Assembly: GCA_045600205.1 (NCBI GenBank)
Contig: JAZRXM010000033.1
Coordinates: forward strand, 1-64,000
DNA length: 64,000 bases
DNA from: Firm-04 sp045600205
Lineage (GTDB): Bacteria > Bacillota > Clostridia > Oscillospirales > Ruminococcaceae
Reading direction: 5' to 3'
Position numbers and translations under genes: made by a program
Notes under the pieces: model-generated
Told to the model about the DNA's origin: nothing
Databases searched by the model: none
Seen by the model: the letters and a program-made list of their open reading frames with translations, nothing else
In this document: piece by piece, positions 32,288 to 40,889 of the stretch
How the letters are laid out: every line of letters starts with the position of its first letter
Numbering within the stretch: the first letter of the stretch is position 1

Positions 32288-33580
32288 ATGGCAAAATCGA
32301 TTCTGATTCAAAATGTTCATGCCGTGGATACGGTACGCGATGAAATCTGCGATATCCTGATTGAAACCGGCAAGATCACCCAGATTGCAAGCAATCTGCA
32401 CATTTTTGCGGATATTGTGATCGACGGCAGCGGTTTGACCGCACTGCCCGGATTGTTCGATATGCACGTTCATTTCCGTGACCCCGGTCAGACGCACAAA
32501 GAGGATTTGCAGACAGGCTGCTCGGCAGCTTTGGCAGGCGGTGTCACGGGCGTGCTTTGTATGCCAAATACCACACCTCCCATGGATAACCCGGCGCAGG
32601 TCGCAGAATTCCTCGCAAGAGCCAAGCAAACAGGCGTTGATGTTCATCAGGCAGGCTGCCTGACGGTCGGATTACAGGGTAAGGCTCTGGCAGACTACGC
32701 TTCGCTGAAAGAGGCAGGCGTATCGGCACTTTCCGATGACGGCAGACCCGTTGCAAATGCTGCCCTCATGGAAGAAGCGTTACGTCAGGCAGACCAAAAC
32801 CGCCTGCTGATCGTATCACACTGCGAAGATCTGGCAATCATTGATGGCGGCATCATCAACAAGGGTAAGATTTCCGAACAGCTTGGCGTCAAGGGTATGG
32901 ACAGACGCTCCGAGGATTCTGTCACACAGCGCGATATTGACCTTGCAATGAAAACGGGCGCACGCCTGCATATCTGCCATGTCAGTACCCGCGGCAGCGT
33001 GGATGCGGTACGAAAAGCCAAGGCAGCAGGCGCAAACGTCACCTGCGAAACCGCTCCGCACTACTTCATGCTGACCGAGGAAAAACTCCTCTCCCGCGAT
33101 GCCGATTTCCGCATGAATCCGCCGCTTCGCACCGAAGACGACCGTCTTGCCATCATCGAGGGCATTCTGGATGGCACGATCGACTGCATCATCACCGACC
33201 ACGCGCCGCACGCCGCAAACGAAAAAGCCGATTTTGAAAAGGCTCCCAACGGCGTTGTCGGACTGGAAACCTCTCTGGCGGCAGCCTTGACCGCGCTGTA
33301 TCATACGAAAAAGCTCACATTACAGGACATTGTACGACTGATGTCCGTCACCCCGCGCAGACTGCTGGGCATTCCCAACACCGCCATTACCCGCGGCGTG
33401 GAGGCAAACTTCATCCTTGTGGACACCGAGCGTGAATGGACCGTTGAGCCTGAAAAACTCCATTCCAAATCCCACAACACCGTTTTCAAGGGCATGGCTC
33501 TCAAAGGCAAGCCCGTATTGACAATTTCAGGCGGCGAGATCCGCTTTATGGACGAATCCCTTCAGCCGCAGAGTATATAA
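32288..33580 (+). CDS. pyrC: Dihydroorotase
   Basis: The 430-residue protein starts at ATG 32288, 6 nt after AAGGAGAG. It closes carbamoyl-aspartate to dihydroorotate in pyrimidine synthesis. Metal-site motifs of type I dihydroorotase: DMHVHFRDPGQTHKED, the carboxylated-Lys/His regions (HCED, HICHVSTRGSVDAVR), and IDCIITDHAPHAANEK with the catalytic Asp. The length is normal. The Lrp-aminotransferase-peptidase genes follow closely; the other pyr genes are not in the window. Confidence 0.96.
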   Translation: MAKSILIQNVHAVDTVRDEICDILIETGKITQIASNLHIFADIVIDGSGLTALPGLFDMHVHFRDPGQTHKEDLQTGCSAALAGGVTGVLCMPNTTPPMDNPAQVAEFLARAKQTGVDVHQAGCLTVGLQGKALADYASLKEAGVSALSDDGRPVANAALMEEALRQADQNRLLIVSHCEDLAIIDGGIINKGKISEQLGVKGMDRRSEDSVTQRDIDLAMKTGARLHICHVSTRGSVDAVRKAKAAGANVTCETAPHYFMLTEEKLLSRDADFRMNPPLRTEDDRLAIIEGILDGTIDCIITDHAPHAANEKADFEKAPNGVVGLETSLAAALTALYHTKKLTLQDIVRLMSVTPRRLLGIPNTAITRGVEANFILVDTEREWTVEPEKLHSKSHNTVFKGMALKGKPVLTISGGEIRFMDESLQPQSI

Positions 33581-33594
33581 GGAGGAAACCAATC

Positions 33595-34071
33595 ATGAAG
33601 GAACTTTTGCAGCTTTTGAAACAAAATGCAAGACTCAGCAATGCAGAGCTTGCCGCAATGCTCGGAAAAACCGAGCAGGCAGTCGCCGCCGAAATTGCCG
33701 AACTGGAACAAAAAGGCGTCATTCGCGGTTACAGCGCGATTCTGGATGAAGAACTTGCCGATCATGAGGCAGTTTCCGCCTATATTGAACTGAAAGTGAC
33801 CCCGCAGCCTGACTGCGGTTTCGATGAACTGGCAAAGCTGGTCACCTCCTACGAAGAAGTGGAATCCGTTACGCTGATGTCGGGCGGCTATGACCTTGGT
33901 CTGACCGTAACGGGCTACAGCCTGCGGGATATCGCAGCATTCGTCGCACAGCGTCTTTCCACATTGGACGGCGTATTATCGACCACCACGCATTTTGTCC
34001 TCAAACGCTACAAGGACAAGGGTATTGCGATTTTAGACGAGCAGCGTGACGAAAGAGGTGTCTATCTTTGA
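33595..34071 (+). CDS. Lrp/AsnC-family transcriptional regulator
   Basis: The 158-residue protein has an N-terminal winged helix (residues 1-60, KELLQLLKQNARLSNAELAAMLGKTEQAVAAEIAELEQKGVIRGYSAI) and a C-terminal RAM ligand-binding domain (70-150, VSAYIELKVTPQPDCGFDELAKLVTSYEEVESVTLMSGGYDLGLTVTG). It overlaps the aminotransferase by 4 nt. In Bacillus the alaR-alaT pair has the same order, so it probably senses an amino acid and controls this operon. The ligand is unknown. Confidence 0.92.
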   Translation: MKELLQLLKQNARLSNAELAAMLGKTEQAVAAEIAELEQKGVIRGYSAILDEELADHEAVSAYIELKVTPQPDCGFDELAKLVTSYEEVESVTLMSGGYDLGLTVTGYSLRDIAAFVAQRLSTLDGVLSTTTHFVLKRYKDKGIAILDEQRDERGVYL

Positions 34072-35240
34072 AACCCTATGAACAGATCATGTCGCAGCGA
34101 ACACAGGATTTGAAACCCTCCCCGATTCGCCGCTTCTTCGACCTCGCTGAAAACATGGAGGATGTCATCTCTCTGGGTGTCGGCGAGCCGGATTTCCGTA
34201 CCCCGTGGCCGATCCGCTCGGCAGCAATTGCCACACTGGAGCGACAAGCAATTTTCTACGGCGCAAACTCAGGCATTCAGCCGCTGCGCGATGAAATCTC
34301 CAACTTCATGCGCAGACGCTATCAGCTTGAATACAGCGGCGATAACGAAATTCTCGTGACCGTCGGCGGCTCTGAGGCAGTGGACCTCACATTCCGCACG
34401 CTGCTGAATCCCGGCGATGAGGTGCTGATTACCGAACCTTGCTTTGTCTGCTACGCGCCGCTGATCGAATTGGCTGATGGCGTTCCTGTATCCCTGCCAA
34501 CCAAGCAGGAGGACGAATTCCGCCTGACTGCCGAATCCCTGCGCAAGGCGATCACCCCGAAAACCAAGCTGCTGATGATGTCGTTCCCGAATAATCCGAC
34601 GGGTGCCATCATGCGCCGCGAGGATTACATCGAAATTGCAAAAGTACTCGAAGGCACCGATATCATGGTGCTTTCCGACGAGATTTATTCCGAACTGACC
34701 TACGGCACCAAACACTGCTCGCCTGCCTCCATTGAGGGTATGCGCGAGCGCACAATTGTTGTCAACGGCTTTTCCAAGGCATTTGCCATGACAGGCTGGC
34801 GTCTGGGCTGGATGGCTGCACCTGCGCCGATTATCGAGCAGGCACGTAAGATCCACCAGTACGGCATCATGTGCGCCCCGATGATCTCACAGCGTGCGGC
34901 AATCGAAGCGCTGCGCACCTGTGACGGCGAAGTCGAGCGCATGGTGGAGGAATATGACCACCGCCGCCGCTTCATGCTGGAACGCTTCAACCAGATGGGT
35001 CTTTACTGCTTCCCGCCTGCCGGCGCATTCTATCTGTTCCCGAATATTTCGGCAACAGGCATGGACAGCGAAACGTTCTGCGAACAGCTTTTGCAGGAAG
35101 AACACGTCGCGGTTGTTCCCGGCAGCGCATTTGGCGAAAGCGGCAAGGATAACATCCGCATTTCTTACGCATATTCGCTGAAACATCTGGCGGAGGCTGC
35201 CGACCGTATCGAGCGGTTTATCGCACGGCACAAAAAGTAA
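34068..35240 (+). CDS. PLP-dependent class I/II aminotransferase
   Basis: The 390-residue protein starts at TTG 34068, 7 nt after AGAGGTG and overlapping the Lrp gene (TTGA); an ATG seven codons later is the alternative. Fold-type I marks: SLGVGEPDFRTP, the substrate loop YGANSGIQPLRDEIS, MMSFPNNPTGA, and VLSDEIYSELTYG. The PLP lysine lies in VVNGFSKAFAMTGWRLGW, and RISYAYS carries the carboxylate-binding Arg. It resembles the PatA/AlaT group that makes alanine, aspartate or lysine-pathway intermediates. The exact substrate cannot be read from sequence. Confidence 0.92.
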   Translation: MKPYEQIMSQRTQDLKPSPIRRFFDLAENMEDVISLGVGEPDFRTPWPIRSAAIATLERQAIFYGANSGIQPLRDEISNFMRRRYQLEYSGDNEILVTVGGSEAVDLTFRTLLNPGDEVLITEPCFVCYAPLIELADGVPVSLPTKQEDEFRLTAESLRKAITPKTKLLMMSFPNNPTGAIMRREDYIEIAKVLEGTDIMVLSDEIYSELTYGTKHCSPASIEGMRERTIVVNGFSKAFAMTGWRLGWMAAPAPIIEQARKIHQYGIMCAPMISQRAAIEALRTCDGEVERMVEEYDHRRRFMLERFNQMGLYCFPPAGAFYLFPNISATGMDSETFCEQLLQEEHVAVVPGSAFGESGKDNIRISYAYSLKHLAEAADRIERFIARHKK

Positions 35241-35252
35241 AGGAGAATCCTT

Positions 35253-36347
35253 ATGAATCGCATTCAGGCACTTTGCGGAGTCCTGCGAAACGCGGAAGCG
35301 GATGCGATGCTGCTGACAGGAGAAGTCAATCTTGTCTATGCCACATCCGTTACGAATCTGGAGGGAAGCTGCCTGCTTTTCCCCGATGATACCGCTGTTT
35401 TCATCACGGACGGACGTTATATTGAAGTCGCGGAGCAACTGTTGATTCCGCAGGGCTTTACCATACGCCTGCGCACCGCTGAACTGAACAGCATGACCAT
35501 CCAAAAGCTTTTGCTGGAGGAGCATGGCGCAAAAAAACTGCTCTATGAGGATGATGTGCTGACGGTTCGGCAGTATCAAAGCATGATGAAAGTCTTTGAG
35601 GGCTTTGAACTGATGCCGATTCGCGACCGCATTTCCAATTTACGTGCGTGCAAATCGACGGAAGAACTGGGCTATATTGAACAGGCACAGCGCATTGCTG
35701 AGGACGCTTTTGCTGAACTGCTCCCGTGGCTGAAAATCGGCGTGACCGAAAAAGAAGCCGCCGCACGCCTGAATTATCTCATGGCGATGCGCGGCAGCGA
35801 GAAACCTTCCTTCGATACCATTCTGCTTTTTGGCGAAAATACGAGTAAACCGCATGGTGTTCCCTCCGATCGCAAATTACAGGCAGGAGATTTCATCACA
35901 GCGGATTTCGGCGCGGTCTATCACGGCTATCATTCGGATATGACACGAACATTTGCCTGCGGCTCGGTGACGGACGAAATGCGCCGTGTATACGACACCG
36001 TTCTTGCTGCGCAGAAAGCCGCTGCGGAAGTAGCCCGTGAGGGCATTCCATGCTGCGAAATGCACAAAGCTGCCGCAAATGTCATTGATGCGGCAGGTTA
36101 CGGCGGCTATTTTACGCACGCATTGGGGCACAGCGTCGGCTTGGAGATTCACGAATCCCCCGCAGCTGCTCCTTCTTGTTCGGTACCGCTGCAAAACGGC
36201 GTTGTAATGACCAACGAACCCGGTATTTACATTGCGGGAAAATTCGGTGTGCGCATAGAAGATATGCTGGTAATTGACGGCAACACGCCCCGCAACCTGA
36301 CAAATACTCCGAAAGAACTGCTGGTTCTGTCAGTCACAAATATCTGA
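35253..36347 (+). CDS. Xaa-Pro aminopeptidase (M24)
   Basis: The 364-residue protein starts 9 nt after AAAGGAG. An N-terminal creatinase-like domain (1-125) precedes the pita-bread metallopeptidase domain. The five metal ligands are visible: the two Asp in ITADFGAVYHGYHSDMTRTF, His in HALGHSVGLEIHE, Glu in MTNEPGIYI and Glu in VRIEDML. It cleaves N-terminal residues before proline from peptides in the cytosol. It is the last gene of the pyrC-lrp-aminotransferase run, spaced 12 nt from the aminotransferase. Confidence 0.93.
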   Translation: MNRIQALCGVLRNAEADAMLLTGEVNLVYATSVTNLEGSCLLFPDDTAVFITDGRYIEVAEQLLIPQGFTIRLRTAELNSMTIQKLLLEEHGAKKLLYEDDVLTVRQYQSMMKVFEGFELMPIRDRISNLRACKSTEELGYIEQAQRIAEDAFAELLPWLKIGVTEKEAAARLNYLMAMRGSEKPSFDTILLFGENTSKPHGVPSDRKLQAGDFITADFGAVYHGYHSDMTRTFACGSVTDEMRRVYDTVLAAQKAAAEVAREGIPCCEMHKAAANVIDAAGYGGYFTHALGHSVGLEIHESPAAAPSCSVPLQNGVVMTNEPGIYIAGKFGVRIEDMLVIDGNTPRNLTNTPKELLVLSVTNI

Positions 36348-36695
36348 TAATACAACTGCCCGCGACAAACAGCGTATTCCCAAGGATGTACACCGTGCAT
36401 CGTTTGGATGCCAACATTTTCTCAGGGAACTTATGCCCCGGACAGGCGGTACATTTGTGCTCCCCCTTGTGATAGAATTTGACATTCAGAAAGGTAGTAT
36501 AGAATGGGAATATAAAAATCATGACGCAAATCACTCCATCCGTCACATAACATCAAGTCAGGCTGAACAGATAGTCTTCCAGCGGATTCGGAAGCACCTT
36601 ATATTTTGATTTTTTCCTAGGCACCCCTCACTTCCCCCAATTATCACTCCGAAACGCATTTTTTCGTTCCTGAGAATTGCATCATGAAAACGAAA
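36348..36695. other. Gene-free stretch, probably decayed
   Basis: About 350 bp without a credible gene. Short frames exist on the minus strand (for example one with KGEHKCTACPGHKFPEK) but lack ribosome sites, and base composition drifts to AT-rich near the tRNA terminator. Possibly the remains of a small Cys-containing gene. No promoter or repeat was identified. Confidence 0.4.
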
Positions 36696-36737
36696 AAGCA
36701 CCATAGATACGTCATTACAAACGAATCTATGGTGCTT
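36696..36737 (-). terminator. Terminator of the tRNA-Leu/tRNA-Ser transcript
   Basis: AAGCACCATAGAT at 36696-36708 pairs perfectly with ATCTATGGTGCTT at 36725-36737. On the minus strand the arm is followed by TTTTTCG. Confidence 0.8.
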
Positions 36738-36745
36738 CATTGGTA

Positions 36746-36834
36746 CGGAAAGAGAGGGATTCGAACCCTCGAGACGCTATTAACGCCTACACGATTTCCA
36801 GTCGTGCGCCTTCGACCAGCTCAGCCATCTTTCC
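36746..36834 (-). tRNA. tRNA-Ser (anticodon GGA)
   Basis: The minus strand starts GGAAAGATGGCTGAGCTGG, with anticodon arm CACGA-CTGGAAA-TCGTG, a long variable arm, a T arm GAGGGTTCGAATCCCTC, acceptor end TCTTTCC and discriminator G. CCA is not encoded. It decodes UCC/UCU. Confidence 0.93.
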
Positions 36835-36880
36835 ATATGTGAAATGCGGTCAACAAATCACAAGCTGTATATGAAATTGT

Positions 36881-36963
36881 TGGTGCGAGTGACGGGACTT
36901 GAACCCGTACGCCGAAGCACACGCCCCTCAAACGTGCCTGTCTGCCAATTCCAGCACACTCGC
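36881..36963 (-). tRNA. tRNA-Leu (anticodon GAG)
   Basis: The minus strand starts GCGAGTGTGCTGGAATTGGC, with anticodon loop TTGAGGG, variable arm around GTGCTTCGGCGTAC, T arm with GTTCAAGTCCC, acceptor CACTCGC, discriminator A and encoded CCA. It is first in the transcript, followed by tRNA-Ser. Confidence 0.92.
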
Positions 36964-36978
36964 ATCGAGTACTTGACT

Positions 36979-37007
36979 ATTATATCAAAATGGGGATAAA
37001 AAGTCAA
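36979..37007 (-). promoter_or_regulatory. Sigma-A promoter for tRNA-Leu/tRNA-Ser
   Basis: On the minus strand TTGACT (plus 37002-37007) and TATAAT (plus 36979-36984) with a 17-bp spacer, 15 bp before the tRNA. Confidence 0.85.
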
Positions 37008-37085
37008 GGGGATTTTTGCATTTTCTAGGAATTCGGCGATTTATACAAATTCCTTGCAAAAGTCCCCTTGTATTAGATCATCGTT

Positions 37086-38237
37086 TCACGCCAACAGATA
37101 GCGTTTCAGCATAGCAAAATCCACCGCAGTCAGCTTATGATTGTAATCCAGATCCGCAGCTTTACCCTGCTTTGTGTTGAGCTCTGCATTCCCAAGGAGG
37201 TATTTCGACAACAGAACGGCATCAGCAATTTCAACTGCTCCATTCAGGTCCACATCGCCCATGAGAACATTTTGATCCACTTCCGGGGTCGTAACATTTG
37301 TGGTTGTTGTGGTGATCGCCACAGTCGTGGTGGTCGTAGTCATAGGCGGCTCTGTTACGGTAATTTCCCGCAGACTCGGCTGACCATCGCCCCACCAAGT
37401 CCAGGGATCACTGTTGCGGTATTCCTCGATTGCCTGATTGCCCGTCCACGAGAACGCATTGTCGTAAAGATGCCCTTCCTCGTAGTACCACTTTGCCTGT
37501 GCGATAATCTCATCGGGGTAATTGGCGTAATAGCCGACATTATTCTCGTCGAAATCCGCCCAGCCGGTATTATGACCCTTCAATGCTGCACGCACGACCT
37601 GATAGCCGGACAGGTTGTAATCCACAATTGCGGAATGCACAAAATGAAGTATTTTTCGGATGCCCATGTGATTCGAAATGATCGCGTCATAGAAAGTGGA
37701 TTCGCTGAGCGAATACTGGAACATTTCAGGAACATCTTCCTCTTTCATAAAGGTCGGGTCGCAGTCCGCAAACGCGGTAACTGCCGTCTGCAAGGTACCA
37801 TAGGCGTGCGCTGAGCTGACGCCGAATCCCTGTGAATACGCCGTTTCAAGATCTGCGCCGTCGCCATTGCCGCCCAGTGTGGATTCTCTCGTACCAACGC
37901 CCAGAAACAGTGCATAGACCTTTTCGCGGTCCTCCTGTCCCAGTCGTACCGTCAGCAGATCCCAGTGCTCGTCAATTTCCTTGTAGAGCGCATATTTGAC
38001 CTCCTGCACGGACATTTTGTGGTTGATTGCGCGAATTTCCTCAGTGGATGCGTCAGCGGGTGTGTTGCGCTCGCCGTAGCCAAACGGGTTTCCGACGCCC
38101 TCAGTCTGTACATCACGGGAAGCGTCATGGGCGATTTCATCCGCAGCGATTGCGGGAAATCCGAAACTGTTTGCGGAAACCGCAAGAATGCCTGCCGAAA
38201 TGGCAGCGGTCAATCTGGAAAACAAGTTGTGCCGCAT
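37086..38237 (-). CDS. Secreted dockerin protein with possible lysozyme-like domain
   Basis: The 383-residue protein starts at ATG (complement of 38235-38237), 9 nt after AAAGGAGG. A signal peptide ends near residue 32. Residues 60-270 are helical with ALFLGVGTREST, then SAHAYGTLQTAVTAF, a spacing that recalls the catalytic Glu and G-x-x-Q of SLT/lysozyme-like folds; this is tentative. A Thr-rich linker (TTTTTTVAITTTTTNVTT) leads to a C-terminal type I dockerin with two Ca2+ loops (DVDLNGAVEIADAVLLSKYLL and DLDYNHKLTAVDFAMLKRYLL). It should bind a cohesin on a cell-surface scaffold. Confidence 0.85.
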   Translation of the reverse strand: MRHNLFSRLTAAISAGILAVSANSFGFPAIAADEIAHDASRDVQTEGVGNPFGYGERNTPADASTEEIRAINHKMSVQEVKYALYKEIDEHWDLLTVRLGQEDREKVYALFLGVGTRESTLGGNGDGADLETAYSQGFGVSSAHAYGTLQTAVTAFADCDPTFMKEEDVPEMFQYSLSESTFYDAIISNHMGIRKILHFVHSAIVDYNLSGYQVVRAALKGHNTGWADFDENNVGYYANYPDEIIAQAKWYYEEGHLYDNAFSWTGNQAIEEYRNSDPWTWWGDGQPSLREITVTEPPMTTTTTTVAITTTTTNVTTPEVDQNVLMGDVDLNGAVEIADAVLLSKYLLGNAELNTKQGKAADLDYNHKLTAVDFAMLKRYLLA

Positions 38238-38267
38238 AGGGTCCCCCTCCTTTTTCATGTTGCCTAC

Positions 38268-38296
38268 ATTGTAGCACAAAAACGCCCTGCTGTCAA
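38268..38296 (-). promoter_or_regulatory. Sigma-A promoter for the dockerin gene
   Basis: On the minus strand TTGACA (plus 38291-38296) and TACAAT (plus 38268-38273) with a 17-bp spacer. Confidence 0.8.
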
Positions 38297-38351
38297 TCGG
38301 ATTTCGCACGATCCCGCAAAACGCAAGCAAATTCGTGTAATTGATTTATGG

Positions 38352-38380
38352 TTGACTTTGCGCACATTATGTGCTATAAT
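38352..38380 (+). promoter_or_regulatory. Sigma-A promoter for the 38423-40853 operon
   Basis: TTGACT at 38352-38357 and TATAAT at 38375-38380 with a 17-bp spacer. Confidence 0.85.
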
Positions 38381-38422
38381 ATTGTGTAGTTATGACTTTT
38401 CAGAAGGGAGGCGTCCGCCGAA

Positions 38423-39133
38423 ATGACATACGTAATGAGCGATTTACACGGCTGTTACGATAAATTCCTGCAAATGCTGGAGCAGATTCATTTCACAGAG
38501 GAGGACGACCTCTATCTGCTGGGTGATTTCGTAGACCGCGGTGACAAACCGATTCCGCTGCTGTTTGATTGCATGGAACGTATCAATGTGTACCCGTTGC
38601 TCGGCAATCACGAGGCAATGTTCCGTGGATGTGTTATGGATCTGCCCATCGACGTCACTTTGGATACACTGGACGATTACCTGACCTATCCGCAGCGCGA
38701 ACTGTTCGGCACATGGATGCAAAACGGCGGAGAAACCACCTTTTTGCAATTTATGGCACTGTCACCCGAATCGCGTATGGAGTTGCTCGAATATATGCGG
38801 GAATTCAAGCTGTTTGAAACCTGCGAGGTACGCGGCGTGCCGTTTGTCCTGACCCACAGCGGTCTGGAGGAATTTGACCCCGACCGTCCTCTTGAAGAAT
38901 ATCCCGCCGATGCATTCCTGAATGCGCGTCCATCGCCAAATGCAAACTTTTACGCTGATAAATTTATGGTGTTCGGACATACCCCGACACTGACCTACCC
39001 CGAATTGCACGGCAAGGCGGAGGTCATTTTCAAGGAAACCTACATCAATGTGGACTGCGGTGCGGTCTTTACCGAATCCGGCGGAAAACTTGCGTGCCTG
39101 TGCCTGGATAATATGGCAGTTTACTACGTATAA
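38423..39133 (+). CDS. Calcineurin-like phosphoesterase (PPP-type, ApaH/PrpE-like)
   Basis: The 236-residue cytosolic protein has all metal-site motifs of the PPP phosphatase fold: SDLHGCYDK, GDFVDRGD, LLGNHEAM, a mid-domain His (LTHSGLEEF) and FGHTPT, plus the final INVDCGAV. Bacterial members hydrolyse phosphoprotein serine/threonine or diadenosine tetraphosphate; the exact substrate cannot be assigned. It is the first gene of an operon with mnmM, a small membrane protein and an expansin, spaced 14 nt from mnmM. Confidence 0.92.
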   Translation: MTYVMSDLHGCYDKFLQMLEQIHFTEEDDLYLLGDFVDRGDKPIPLLFDCMERINVYPLLGNHEAMFRGCVMDLPIDVTLDTLDDYLTYPQRELFGTWMQNGGETTFLQFMALSPESRMELLEYMREFKLFETCEVRGVPFVLTHSGLEEFDPDRPLEEYPADAFLNARPSPNANFYADKFMVFGHTPTLTYPELHGKAEVIFKETYINVDCGAVFTESGGKLACLCLDNMAVYYV

Positions 39134-39147
39134 CAAGGAGAAATACC

Positions 39148-39747
39148 ATGTCCGATGCCAAACCGCCGCGTCAGTTGAGCGTTCTGAATCTTGCACACAA
39201 ATTCCTGCGCGAGCACGTACAGGCAGGCGACCTTTGCATCGATGCGACCGCGGGCAGAGGCTTTGATACCGCACTGCTCTGTGAACTGGTCGGGGAAACG
39301 GGCAAGGTGCTTGCGTTTGATATCCAACAGCCTGCCGTGGACAGCACCAAGGCTTTGCTGCAAGAAAAAGGCTTCCACAATGCTGAAGTCTATCTGGACA
39401 GCCACGCCAATCTTCCGCAATACGCGAAAAACGGCACGGTTGCAGCACTTGTATTCAATTTTGGTTGGCTGCCGCGCGGCAGTCACGAGATTTTTACCCA
39501 CGCAGATTCCAGCATTGCGGCACTCACCGCAGGTATGAAGCTGCTTCGGGTCGGCGGCGTCATGTCGCTTTGTGTTTACTACGGCGGCGCAAACGGCTAC
39601 TCTGAGCGTGATGCGCTGCTTGAATTTTTCCGCAGCATTGACAGCACTTACTTTACCGTACTGCAATGCCAATTCCCCAATCGTACAGGTGACCCGCCCT
39701 TTGCAGTGTTCATCACCAAAGACGCACAGCCGCCTGAAACCGCATAA
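39148..39747 (+). CDS. mnmM: Class I SAM methyltransferase, MnmM/YtqB-like (tRNA wobble-uridine)
   Basis: The 199-residue protein shows the Rossmann SAM motif CIDATAGRGFDTALLCELVG, the acidic ribose loop VLAFDIQQPAV, and the YtqB signature LVFNFGWLPRGSHEIFTHADSS, followed by GGVMSLCVYYGG. YtqB/MnmM performs the final methylation to mnm5(s2)U34 in tRNA of Gram-positive bacteria. The family match is by pattern and length (about 190-200). It sits 14 nt after the phosphoesterase and 12 nt before the next gene. Confidence 0.85.
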   Translation: MSDAKPPRQLSVLNLAHKFLREHVQAGDLCIDATAGRGFDTALLCELVGETGKVLAFDIQQPAVDSTKALLQEKGFHNAEVYLDSHANLPQYAKNGTVAALVFNFGWLPRGSHEIFTHADSSIAALTAGMKLLRVGGVMSLCVYYGGANGYSERDALLEFFRSIDSTYFTVLQCQFPNRTGDPPFAVFITKDAQPPETA

Positions 39748-39759
39748 GGAGGCAATCTC

Positions 39760-40026
39760 ATGCGTACCCTGCCGCTGCTTTTGCTGCTTGCTGAGGAGGA
39801 AATGACCAATATCACGCCCTCCCTCACCAAATGGCTGCTGAAATTTCTGCTGGTGTTTGCCGTCATTACGGTCATCGGCTTTCTGACGCCCGCCATGGCA
39901 AAAAAGGTAGACAGCATCCGCGAGCAAACCAAACAAAAGCATCCCGATGACCCAAACAGTCATCTGGTGCGCGGAATTTACGATATGCCGACTGACCATG
40001 AAAGCGAGGATGAAACATCAGAATGA
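39760..40026 (+). CDS. Small single-helix membrane protein, function unknown
   Basis: The 88-residue protein starts 9 nt after AAGGAGG. A hydrophobic start (RTLPLLLLLAEEE) precedes one membrane helix (about 24-46, WLLKFLLVFAVITVIGFLTPAMA). A charged tail follows (KKVDSIREQTKQKHPDDPNSHLVRGIYD, ending HESEDETSE). Its stop overlaps the expansin start by 4 nt. No family is known to me; it may assist secretion of the expansin, a guess from coupling only. Confidence 0.65.
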   Translation: MRTLPLLLLLAEEEMTNITPSLTKWLLKFLLVFAVITVIGFLTPAMAKKVDSIREQTKQKHPDDPNSHLVRGIYDMPTDHESEDETSE

Positions 40027-40853
40027 AACGACAGGGCATATTCCTTGGCGTTGCACTCACATTGTTCCTGACAACTCTCTCTGCTGACGCCTCCACCGTT
40101 TACGATATGGACGGTGACGGCACACTGACTACTTTTGACTATATCCTGAAAAAACGTGAATTTATGGAGCAGCCCAATGATACCACCTATGAGGAACTGC
40201 TTTCCCTCGATGATCACCTGCTTGGTCGCAACACCATCCCGTTAGGTGTCAGCGACTGGCTGATTGAACCGATGCATACGGTCCATACGGGCACCGCAAC
40301 TTACTACTATCTCGGCACAAAAACTTCGTTCTTTGACCTCAACCATGCACACGAAAAAATGCCCCCTTACCGCTGCGCCATCAACCAGAAAGATTTTGCC
40401 TTACCCTACGCCGCAGGTGCTTATCTGCGGGTGACCACCACAAAAGGGAAAAGCGTGGATGTTTACGTTGTGGATGTTTCAGGACAGAAATCGGGCGGCA
40501 TTGACCTTGATTCTCCGGCATTTCAACAACTTGCATCTTTGAGCACCGGCACCCTGAAAAATGTCAGTTGGGAAATCATTCCTTTCCCGAATGATGAGGG
40601 AATGTATTACAAATACACTTCCGGTGCGCTGCAAATCCTGTTCCATACATACCCGATCTACAAGCTGGAGGTCATGAATAAAAACGGCGTCTACCAGACC
40701 GTCAGCCGCAACCGCTACGGTATATTTTCCGTTTCCAGCGGCGGTACCAAATGTTTCCGCATCACCGATATCTACGGTCATGTGGTCACGGATACGGTCA
40801 CCCTCACCAGCGGACAGACCACCGTCGGTTCTGTGAATTTTCCTGTATCATAA
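40023..40853 (+). CDS. Bacterial expansin (EXLX-like) with N-terminal dockerin-like Ca2+ loop
   Basis: This 276-residue secreted protein has a signal peptide (1-23), then one EF-hand/dockerin-type loop (D28-M-D-G-D-G ... D39). Domain D1 (about 88-185) shows GTATYYY, AINQKDF, GAYLRVTTTKGKSVDVYVVDV (with D151 at the place of the essential Asp of EXLX1) and GGIDLDSPAFQQL. Domain D2 (about 190-276) matches the CBM63-type beta-sandwich: YPIYKLEVMNKNGVYQTV, NRYGIF, RITDIYGHVVTDTVTL, VNFPVS. Expansins loosen cellulose networks without hydrolysis. It is the last gene of its operon. Confidence 0.85.
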   Translation: MKRQGIFLGVALTLFLTTLSADASTVYDMDGDGTLTTFDYILKKREFMEQPNDTTYEELLSLDDHLLGRNTIPLGVSDWLIEPMHTVHTGTATYYYLGTKTSFFDLNHAHEKMPPYRCAINQKDFALPYAAGAYLRVTTTKGKSVDVYVVDVSGQKSGGIDLDSPAFQQLASLSTGTLKNVSWEIIPFPNDEGMYYKYTSGALQILFHTYPIYKLEVMNKNGVYQTVSRNRYGIFSVSSGGTKCFRITDIYGHVVTDTVTLTSGQTTVGSVNFPVS

Positions 40854-40855
40854 AC

Positions 40856-40889
40856 AAAAGCACTTCGGTTTTTGACCGAGGTGCTTTTT
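40856..40889 (+). terminator. Intrinsic terminator after the expansin gene
   Basis: AAAAGCACTTCGGT pairs with ACCGAGGTGCTTTT around TTTTG, ending in a T run. Confidence 0.85.

Noticed and set aside
36558..36740. 60-residue minus-strand frame near the tRNAs
   Set aside because: It runs through the tRNA terminator and has no Shine-Dalgarno.
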